From assembly GCA_946407745.1 (NCBI GenBank), contig CAMJPQ010000031.1, positions 1-39,509 on the forward strand: 39,509 nt of DNA, written 5' to 3'. Of this stretch, positions 13,693 through 20,975 are shown piece by piece. How positions within the stretch are numbered: position 1 is the first letter of the stretch; every line of letters begins with the position of its first letter. This stretch comes from an uncultured Clostridia bacterium. Its GTDB lineage: Bacteria; Bacillota; Clostridia; Christensenellales; Aristaeellaceae. A model generated the notes under the pieces. It did no database searches. It worked only from the letters and a program-made list of their open reading frames with translations, and had not been told where the DNA came from. The translations under genes and the position numbers were made by a program.

Positions 13693-16587
13693 ATGATGCG
13701 AAAAAGATGGGTCAAGTTCTTGGTCGGCATCCTCTGCGTGGCAGCAGTTGTCGCGCTGATTGCCGTGCTTGGCAACGGAGTGCAGAACTTCAGCGCCAAG
13801 TATGAGGATGTGGATCTGTCCACAGATGTCTCCGGCCTGGGCCGGAGCGACACCTACACAGGCTATCTGCAGGCACATCGGGACGCGCCTGCGGGAGAGC
13901 AGGCCGTGGAGGTGGACGTGCTCGCTGGTGAGGGAGACGTATCGCCCTATACAGGCGAAGACGGCCAGACAGGCCTGCTGACAGCCGATGGCGGCACCGC
14001 CACCTGGCATGTTAACGTGCCTGCAGCCGGCATGTACAACATCAAGCTGGACTATCTGGCGGTCCAATCCCGCGGTGTGGACATCGAGCGCGAGCTGTAC
14101 ATCAACGGCGAGCTGCCCTTTTCCGGCGCGTCGTCCCTGACCTTTACCCGCCTGTGGAAGGATGGCGGCGCGGTGCGCAAGGACAACCAGGGCAATGACA
14201 TCCGCCCCTCACAGGCGGAGGAGTTTGACTGGCAGACCGCGTACTGCAAGGACGATATGGGCTATGTGATCGAGCCCTATCAGTTCTACTTTGGGGCAGG
14301 GGAGAACACCCTTTCCCTCAGGGCTGTGAACGAGCCGATGGTTCTGCGTGCCATCACGCTGGAGCCGGTGCAGAGCCTCGGTACCTATGCCGAGTATTCC
14401 GCGGCGAACACCGGAGCGGACAACGCGCCGAAGACCTTCCAGACCATCATCGAGGGCGAGGCCGCAGCGAAGCGCTCATCACCGTCCCTTTACGCGCGCT
14501 ATGACCGCTCTTCACCGGCAACGGTGCCCTACTCGGTCCACAACACCATTCTGAACTACATCGGCGGTGATCCCTGGAACAACGCCGGTCAATGGATCGA
14601 ATGGGATTTTGAGGTGCCCGAGGACGGCTATTACAACATCACCCTCAAGGGCAGACAGACCTACCAGCGCGGCGCGCTTTCCGCAAGGTCGGTTTACATT
14701 GACGGGGTCATTCCCTTTGACGGCCTGTCGGCTGTTTCCTTCGGATACTCCACCGCGTGGGAAATGCGCACCCTCGCGGATGAGAAGGGCACGCCCTACC
14801 GCTTCTACCTGACGAAGGGCGCACACACCATCCGCCTGGAAGCGACCCTGGGTGAGATGGGCCCGATCCTGCAGGAGCTGGAGGATTCCATCTACCGCCT
14901 GAACCTGATTTACCGCAAGATACTGGTGCTGACGGGCGTGAACCCGGACCGCTTCCGCGATTACAACCTGGAGAAGGTGTATCCAGAGGTGCTGGAGGCC
15001 ATGGACCTGGAGTCCAAGCGTCTGTACAAGATTGTGGATGACACCGTGGCTATCACCGGCCAAAAGAGCGACCGCGTGGCGGTGGCGCAGACGCTGGCCG
15101 TGCAGCTGGAGCAGTTTGTCGCCCACACCGAGCGCATCACGCAGTCCTTCTCCAACTTCAAGGACAACATCACCTCCCTTGGCACGGCCATGCTGAACAT
15201 GTCCGAGACCAAGCTGGATATCGACGAAATCATCATCAGCGGAGAGAGTGCCCCGCTGCCGAAGATCAACGACGGCTTCCTGGCGAAGATGGCGCATGAA
15301 ATCCGCTCCTGCGCCGCCTCCTACACGGTGGACTATAACTCGCTGGGCGACACCTACGAGGAAACCGGCGCGGCGGACGAGAACCTGATCGAGGTGTGGA
15401 TCACCACCGGCCGCGACCAGTCCACGGTGCTGAAGACCATGGTGGACGACACCTTCACCCCGCAGACCGGCATCCGTGTGAACGTGAAGCTGGTTGTGGC
15501 GGATACCCTGCTGACCGCGGTGGTGGCCGGCAACGGGCCGGACGTGGTGCTGTCCGTGGGCTCCTGGTTCCCTGTGAACTACGCCATGCGTAACGCGGTG
15601 GAGGACCTGACGCAGTTCCCGGACTTTGACGAGGTCGTGAAGCCCTTCTATCCCAGCGCGCTGACTGCCATGGAATACAACGGCGGCATCTGGGCGCTGC
15701 CGGAGACGCAGGAATTCTCCGTGCTGTTCTACCGCGAGGACGTTCTGGCGGAGCTGGGGCTTGAGCCACCGCAGACCTGGGACGATCTTATCGGCCTGCT
15801 GCCCACCATTCAGGGCAACAACATGTCTGTCGGCGTGCCTTATCCGGACATCACCACCGTCGACATGTCCATCCTCAACTCACTGATCTACCAGCATGGC
15901 GGCTCCGTCTACGACGACGAGGCGATGCACACCACCATCGACCGGGAGGACGGTGTGGCGGCCTTCAAGCTGTACACCTCGCTGTACAACGACTACGGCC
16001 TGCCCACCGTATACGACTTCGTGAGCCGCTTCCGTTCCGGCGAGATGCCCATCGGCGTCGCTTCCTACAGTGTGTACAACACGCTGACTGTATCCGCGCC
16101 GGAGATTCGCGGCCTGTGGGACTTCACGCTGTTCCCCGGCACCCTGAGGGAGGACGGCACCATTGACCGTTCCGTCCACGCGGCGGGAAACAGCTGCATG
16201 ATGATCGCTACGGACAACCAGAAGATCAAGGACAATGCCTGGGAGTTCCTGAAGTGGTGGGTCTCCACCGACGTGCAGGTGCGCTACGGCCGGGAGATTG
16301 AGAGCGTGCTGGGCTCCTCCGCCCGGTACACCACCGCCAACCGTGACGCGCTGGCACAGCTGGCCTGGAGCGCCGATCAGCTGGCCATCCTCCGGGAGCA
16401 GATGTCGCACACGGTGGGCTTCCGCGAGATTGCCGGCGGCTATTCCACCACGCGCCACATGACCAACGCCATCCGACGCGTCATCAACGAAAAGGCTGAC
16501 GCACGCGAGACGCTGCTGACCTACTCCAGGACCATCAATGAGGAGATCAAGGTCAAACGCAGAGAATTCGGCTTGCCGGTGGACTGA
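13693..16587 (+). CDS. Membrane-anchored ABC solute-binding protein fused to two carbohydrate-binding-like domains
   Basis: A 964-residue protein, twice the normal length for a sugar-binding lipoprotein. An uncleaved-looking membrane helix (about 8-28, no lipobox) is followed by two similar beta-sandwich-like modules: about 60-225 (YNIKLDYLAVQSRG then ELYINGELPFSG) and 250-390 (EGEAAAKRSSPSLYARYD, YYNITLKGRQTYQRG, SVYIDGVIPFDG). Both resemble CBM6/35-type sugar-binding domains. A helical linker (about 395-545) leads to a family-1 solute-binding domain (about 565-964: VWITTGRDQ, GNGPDVVLSVGSW, GGIWALPETQEFSVLFYRED, AGNSCMMIATDNQ, AWEFLKWWVSTD). GGAGAGG precedes ATG 13693; ATG 13696 is an alternative. 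It is the first gene of the operon and presumably feeds glycan fragments to the permeases. Confidence 0.88.
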   Translation: MMRKRWVKFLVGILCVAAVVALIAVLGNGVQNFSAKYEDVDLSTDVSGLGRSDTYTGYLQAHRDAPAGEQAVEVDVLAGEGDVSPYTGEDGQTGLLTADGGTATWHVNVPAAGMYNIKLDYLAVQSRGVDIERELYINGELPFSGASSLTFTRLWKDGGAVRKDNQGNDIRPSQAEEFDWQTAYCKDDMGYVIEPYQFYFGAGENTLSLRAVNEPMVLRAITLEPVQSLGTYAEYSAANTGADNAPKTFQTIIEGEAAAKRSSPSLYARYDRSSPATVPYSVHNTILNYIGGDPWNNAGQWIEWDFEVPEDGYYNITLKGRQTYQRGALSARSVYIDGVIPFDGLSAVSFGYSTAWEMRTLADEKGTPYRFYLTKGAHTIRLEATLGEMGPILQELEDSIYRLNLIYRKILVLTGVNPDRFRDYNLEKVYPEVLEAMDLESKRLYKIVDDTVAITGQKSDRVAVAQTLAVQLEQFVAHTERITQSFSNFKDNITSLGTAMLNMSETKLDIDEIIISGESAPLPKINDGFLAKMAHEIRSCAASYTVDYNSLGDTYEETGAADENLIEVWITTGRDQSTVLKTMVDDTFTPQTGIRVNVKLVVADTLLTAVVAGNGPDVVLSVGSWFPVNYAMRNAVEDLTQFPDFDEVVKPFYPSALTAMEYNGGIWALPETQEFSVLFYREDVLAELGLEPPQTWDDLIGLLPTIQGNNMSVGVPYPDITTVDMSILNSLIYQHGGSVYDDEAMHTTIDREDGVAAFKLYTSLYNDYGLPTVYDFVSRFRSGEMPIGVASYSVYNTLTVSAPEIRGLWDFTLFPGTLREDGTIDRSVHAAGNSCMMIATDNQKIKDNAWEFLKWWVSTDVQVRYGREIESVLGSSARYTTANRDALAQLAWSADQLAILREQMSHTVGFREIAGGYSTTRHMTNAIRRVINEKADARETLLTYSRTINEEIKVKRREFGLPVD

Positions 16588-16622
16588 CAAGCGCCATCAG
16601 CGAGAGAAAGGACGGTATCAAC

Positions 16623-17576
16623 ATGCAGTCAACCGCAGCCGGCAGGCCCAAAACAAGCTACCTCAGCATGAAGAAGGACAACCTGCGCTACAGCTGGGAA
16701 AAGGCGAAGAGGATGAAAGTCTGCTACCTTTTCCTGCTGCCGTACGCCATTCTGTTCTGCGCCTTCTTTATCCTGCCCATCGTCACATCCATCTACTACA
16801 GCTTTACTTACTATAACATTCTGGAGCCCCCGCGCTTCATCGGCTTCCAGAACTACATCAACCTGGTGCTGCAGGACGAGGTGTTCCTCACCGCTGTGCG
16901 CAATACCTTTGTCATCGCGGTCATCACCGGCCCTGTGGGCTATATCCTGTCATTCCTGTTCGCCTGGTTCATCAACGAGCTGCCCAGGTGGCTGCGCACC
17001 ATCGCGGTGGTGCTGTTCTACGCCCCCTCGATTGCGGGCAACGCCTACTATATCTTCTCCATCATTTTCCGCGGCGACGCCTACGGCTATCTCAACTCCT
17101 TCCTGATGCAGTTCGGCCTGATCGACGCGCCGATCCTGTGGCTGTTGGACCCGAAGTACATTCTGCCGGTGATCATCGTGGTCATACTGTGGATGAGCAT
17201 GGGCACAGGCTTCCTCTCATTTGTGGCCGGCCTGCAGGGCGTGGACCGCAGCCTGTACGAGGCCGGCTATGTGGACGGCATCCGCAACCGCTGGCAGGAG
17301 CTGTACTACATCACCCTGCCGAGCATGAAGCCGATGCTGCTGTTCGGCGCAGTGATGTCCATCACCTCCGCCTTCAACGTATGCGACGTGCCCAGGGCGC
17401 TGGCAGGCTATCCTTCCACGGACTATGCGGCGCGCACCATCGTGACCCATCTGTTTGACTACGGCTTCTCGCGGTTTGAGATGGGTTACGCCTCCGCAAT
17501 CGCAACGGTGCTGTTTCTCGTCATGATCCTTTGCAATAAGGCCATACAGGCAATGCTGAGGAGGGTGGGCACATGA
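16623..17576 (+). CDS. Sugar ABC transporter permease (MalF/UgpA-type), pair 1
   Basis: A 317-residue BPD_transp_1 permease with six membrane helices, starting YLFLLPYAILFCAFFILPIV after a basic N-terminal tail. The cytoplasmic coupling (EAA) loop reads EAGYVDGIRNRWQELYYITL followed by PSMKP, which docks onto the ATPase. It has AAAGGA at good spacing and sits 35 bases after the binding-protein gene. It overlaps the next permease by four bases (ATGA) and is its obvious partner. Confidence 0.93.
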   Translation: MQSTAAGRPKTSYLSMKKDNLRYSWEKAKRMKVCYLFLLPYAILFCAFFILPIVTSIYYSFTYYNILEPPRFIGFQNYINLVLQDEVFLTAVRNTFVIAVITGPVGYILSFLFAWFINELPRWLRTIAVVLFYAPSIAGNAYYIFSIIFRGDAYGYLNSFLMQFGLIDAPILWLLDPKYILPVIIVVILWMSMGTGFLSFVAGLQGVDRSLYEAGYVDGIRNRWQELYYITLPSMKPMLLFGAVMSITSAFNVCDVPRALAGYPSTDYAARTIVTHLFDYGFSRFEMGYASAIATVLFLVMILCNKAIQAMLRRVGT

Positions 17577-18763
17577 GCAAGCAGAAAGTCAGACATATCG
17601 AGCCACCCAAAACCAACGACAGGGCGGATTGGCTGAAATACCAGGCAATGCTGCGCGGCGAGTTCCCCGAGGAGCAGCCGAAGCTGAATGTAAAGCGCTT
17701 CCTCATCATCAGCCTGATTGTGCTGGCGGTGCTGGCGGCCGCCCTGATCTTTGCCAATGTACGGCTGGCGCAGATTGAGGAATACAACCTTGCGGTGGCG
17801 CAGAGCGGCACGGGAGAGGTGGATACCTCCGCTTCCACCTTCATTGTCATCCGTGTGGCGGCCATCTTCCTGATGGCGGTGTACGGCTTCTACGCGCTGA
17901 TCACCCTGCTGCAGCCCAAGCGCCGCAAGCCGAACCGTTCCTTCTGGGGCGATCTGGGCATCTACATCATGCTGGCGCTGGTGGCAGTCGCGATGGCCTT
18001 CCCGCTGGTTTTCTCCATCGCCTCCTCACTGAAGCCGCTGGACGAGCTGTTCCGCTTCCCGCCCCGCGTCTTCCCGCAGCATGTGACACTGGACAACTTC
18101 TCTGATCTGATTACGACCATGGGGCAGAGCTTTGTCCCCTTCCTGCGTTATTTGACCAACACGGTGTTCATTACGTTTGTGGGCACCTTCGGTCACGTGG
18201 TTATTGCCTCCATGGCGGCCTTTGTGCTGGCGAAGTACGACTTCCCGGGCGGGAAGACCTTCTTCAGCATTGTTGTCACAGCGCTGATGTTCTCAGGCTA
18301 TGTCACGGGCATCCCGAACTATGTTTTCATGAGCAAGCTGGGCATGATCGATACCTACTGGGCGATCATCCTGCCGGCCTTCGCGGCGCCCATCGGCCTG
18401 TTCCTGATGAAGCAGACCATGGAGAGCCTGCCCACCGCGCTGATCGAGGCCGCGCATATTGACGGCGCTGGCGAGTTCCGCATCTTCTGGTCCATCGTGA
18501 TGCCGAATGTGAAGCCGGCCTGGCTGACCATCATCATCTTCTCGGTGCAGAACCTGTGGAACACTCCCGCCTCCACTGTCATCTACTCCGAAAACAAAAA
18601 GACACTGGTCTACGCCCTGCAGCAGATTCAGGCAGGCGGCATTGCCCGTACCGGCCAGGCTGCGGCGGTTACCGTGATTGTGATGCTCGTGCCCATTACC
18701 ATTTTCATCCTGTCCCAGAGCCAGATCCTGGAGACCATGGCCTCCTCCGGCTTGAAGGATTGA
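17573..18763 (+). CDS. Sugar ABC transporter permease (MalG/UgpE-type) with N-terminal extension, pair 1
   Basis: A 396-residue permease. The core (about 120-396) has the MalG-like layout: a first helix ending SIASSLKPLDELFRFPP, HVTLDNFSDL, and the coupling loop EAAHIDGAGEFRIFWSIVMP followed by NVKP. Residues 1-120 are additional: a polar cytoplasmic tail (MSKQKVRHIEPPKTNDRADW) plus two extra membrane helices (about 42-62 and 88-108) separated by a short outside loop. MalG-type proteins are usually about 280 residues, so this extension is unusual. Translation is coupled to the upstream permease. Confidence 0.92.
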   Translation: MSKQKVRHIEPPKTNDRADWLKYQAMLRGEFPEEQPKLNVKRFLIISLIVLAVLAAALIFANVRLAQIEEYNLAVAQSGTGEVDTSASTFIVIRVAAIFLMAVYGFYALITLLQPKRRKPNRSFWGDLGIYIMLALVAVAMAFPLVFSIASSLKPLDELFRFPPRVFPQHVTLDNFSDLITTMGQSFVPFLRYLTNTVFITFVGTFGHVVIASMAAFVLAKYDFPGGKTFFSIVVTALMFSGYVTGIPNYVFMSKLGMIDTYWAIILPAFAAPIGLFLMKQTMESLPTALIEAAHIDGAGEFRIFWSIVMPNVKPAWLTIIIFSVQNLWNTPASTVIYSENKKTLVYALQQIQAGGIARTGQAAAVTVIVMLVPITIFILSQSQILETMASSGLKD

Positions 18764-18800
18764 GCATTGTCCTTGAGAGAGAAAGACAGGAGGGAAAGAT

Positions 18801-20306
18801 TTGAATATCAAACGCTTTACAGCACTGCTGCTTGCGCTTGGCCTGCTGCTCACAGCGGCCGTTGCGGCGGCAGATGATGGGTATACCAGTTCCTATACCT
18901 ATAACTACGACTACTGGGGAGAGATCAGGGAGAGCCCGGACGCGTACCGCGTGGATCAGGTCCTTTATTCCACAACGCTGGGCCTGGAAACCGCCATGCG
19001 CCGCCCGCAGAGCCTCTACGCGCGGGATAATCACCTGTATATCTGCGATACAGGCAACAACCGCATTATCGAGGTCATCCGGGAGAACGGCCAGTTCACG
19101 CTGGGCCGAATTGTGGACCGCGTGATCGGCGCGGAGCCCGAGACCTTCAACACCCCGTCGGACGTGTTTGTGGACGAAAATGGCAACATGTACGTCGCGG
19201 ACACAAACAACAACCGCATCGTGATGATGGACGCCGGGCAGAACCTGCTGCAGACATATGTCAAGCCCAGCGACACCACCTTCGACCAGAGCCTCTCTTT
19301 CCTGCCGGACAAGATCGTGGTGGACTCCTCAGGCCGTGTGTTCGTCCTTGCGACAAACATCAACAAGGGCCTTGTCAAGTATGAGGCGGATGGAACCTTC
19401 ACCGGCTTCATCGGCGCCAACCCGGTGAAGTACACCATGTGGGACTACATCTGGAAGTCCTTCTTCACCACCAAGGAGCAGCGCGCGCAGCAGGCGTCCT
19501 TTGTGCCCACGGAGTACGAGAACATCTGCATCGACAAAGAAGGCTTCATCTACGCGACAAACGTCGTCTTCAGCGAGTATGACCTGCTGTGGGACAACGC
19601 CAAGCCCATCCGCCGCATTAACTCCATCGGCAGCGACATTCTGGTCAAGAATGACCGCTATCCGCCCATCGGCGATCTGAGCTGGGTGGAGGGAAGCCTG
19701 GATTACGGCCCGTCCAAGTTCTATGACATCACCGTGCTGGACAACGATATTTACATCGCCGTTGACCACACCAGAGGCCGGCTGTTCGGCTATGACCCGC
19801 AGGGCATCATGCTGTGGGCCTTCGGCACAAAGGGCAACAACACCGGCGCCTTCCTTTCCGCGGTCTCCATTGAGCACATGGGCTATGACCTGTTTGTGCT
19901 GGACGAGAATGAGTCGTCGGTGACGGTATTTACCCCCACAGACTACGGCAACATGATCTACCGGGCCTCGAACGAGTACCTCAAGGGCGACTATGAGGGC
20001 TCGGCGGACACCTGGAGGCAGGTGCTGAAGCTGAACGCAAACTACAATCTGGCCTTTATCGGCATCGGCCGCTCACTGATGCGGCAGGAGCAGTACGAGG
20101 AGGCCATGGAGTACTTCAAGATGGCGCATGACCGCGAGAATTACGGCCGCGCCTACCGGTACTACCGCAAGATTGTGGTGGAGCGCAATATCGGCTGGAT
20201 TGTGGCCATTGTCGCTGCCCTGCTGATCGTTCCCCTGATTGTGCGTACCGTGAAAAAAATGAGAGCGGAGGTGGAAGAGTATGACCGTCAACGAATTGTC
20301 ACTTAA
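18801..20306 (+). CDS. Membrane-anchored NHL-repeat beta-propeller with TPR-like segment
   Basis: A 501-residue exported protein. The signal peptide NIKRFTALLLALGLLLTAAV is followed by NHL-type blades: SLYARDNHLYICDTGNNRII, PSDVFVDENGNMYVADTNNN, KIVVDSSGRVFVLAT, ICIDKEGFIYATN and DITVLDNDIYIAVDHTRGRL. Residues about 390-460 are TPR-like (YLKGDYEGSADTWRQVLKLN, ALMRQEQYEEAMEYFKMA-like), then a C-terminal membrane helix (IGWIVAIVAALLIVPLIV) and a charged tail. The propeller and TPR would face outward. The start is TTG 18801 with AGGAGGG six bases upstream. It probably binds glycan or partner proteins; no catalytic residues are evident. The 3' end overlaps the next gene by 26 bases. Confidence 0.85.
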   Translation: MNIKRFTALLLALGLLLTAAVAAADDGYTSSYTYNYDYWGEIRESPDAYRVDQVLYSTTLGLETAMRRPQSLYARDNHLYICDTGNNRIIEVIRENGQFTLGRIVDRVIGAEPETFNTPSDVFVDENGNMYVADTNNNRIVMMDAGQNLLQTYVKPSDTTFDQSLSFLPDKIVVDSSGRVFVLATNINKGLVKYEADGTFTGFIGANPVKYTMWDYIWKSFFTTKEQRAQQASFVPTEYENICIDKEGFIYATNVVFSEYDLLWDNAKPIRRINSIGSDILVKNDRYPPIGDLSWVEGSLDYGPSKFYDITVLDNDIYIAVDHTRGRLFGYDPQGIMLWAFGTKGNNTGAFLSAVSIEHMGYDLFVLDENESSVTVFTPTDYGNMIYRASNEYLKGDYEGSADTWRQVLKLNANYNLAFIGIGRSLMRQEQYEEAMEYFKMAHDRENYGRAYRYYRKIVVERNIGWIVAIVAALLIVPLIVRTVKKMRAEVEEYDRQRIVT

Positions 20307-20961
20307 CGACTCCAGGCCCGCTCAGACGGGCTGGCAGCGCTATCTCGCCACCCTGCGCTACGGCCTCTATGTCATTCTCCATCCGTTTGACGGCTTCTGG
20401 GACCTGGTACACGAGAAGCGGGGCAGCCTGGCGGCGGCGCACACCTTCCTGGTGCTGTTCCTGCTCACCCGGGTGCTGAAGCTGATGTACACCAACTTCC
20501 AGTTTATCTCGGCACCGCTGCAGTACATCAATATCTACGAGCAGTGCGCGTCGCTGCTGTTCCCCTTCCTGGTGCTGTGCCTGGCCAACTGGGCGCTGTC
20601 CACGCTGTTTGACGGCAAGGGGCGCTTCAAGGACATCTACATGGCCATGTGCTATGCGCTGGTGCCGTACATCCTCATTCAGCTGCCGCTGATCCTCATC
20701 AGCAATTTCATCTCCTTTGACGAGGCAAGCTATTATACCGTGCTGATGAGCGTGTCCATAATCTGGTGCCTTTTCCTGGCCTTCGTGGGCCTCATGCAGG
20801 TGCACGACTACAGCCCGGGCAAGACCATCATCTTCATCTTTTTCACGATATTCGGCGCCCTTGTCATCCTCTTCCTGATACTTGTGTTTTTCAGCCTCCT
20901 GAGCGATGCCATCGGCTATTTCGTGTCGCTCTACCGTGAAATCGTGTTCAGGCTGTATTGA
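20281..20961 (+). CDS. Yip1-like multipass membrane protein
   Basis: A 226-residue integral membrane protein with about five helices, resembling bacterial Yip1-domain proteins: YVILHPFDGFWDLVHEKRGS before the first helix (the typical 'P...F...I' entry), a middle part SLLFPFLVLCLANWALSTLF then DGKGRFKDIYMAMCYALVPY (the conserved 'G.g.f...l..l.ya..P' region), and a hydrophobic C-terminal third. It has GGAGGTGG upstream within the end of the NHL gene and overlaps it by 26 bases. The role in the operon is unknown; an assembly or scaffold factor for the permeases or for the membrane-anchored enzyme is plausible inference. Confidence 0.8.
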   Translation: MTVNELSLNDSRPAQTGWQRYLATLRYGLYVILHPFDGFWDLVHEKRGSLAAAHTFLVLFLLTRVLKLMYTNFQFISAPLQYINIYEQCASLLFPFLVLCLANWALSTLFDGKGRFKDIYMAMCYALVPYILIQLPLILISNFISFDEASYYTVLMSVSIIWCLFLAFVGLMQVHDYSPGKTIIFIFFTIFGALVILFLILVFFSLLSDAIGYFVSLYREIVFRLY

Positions 20962-20975
20962 GGAGGCGGTGAAGA

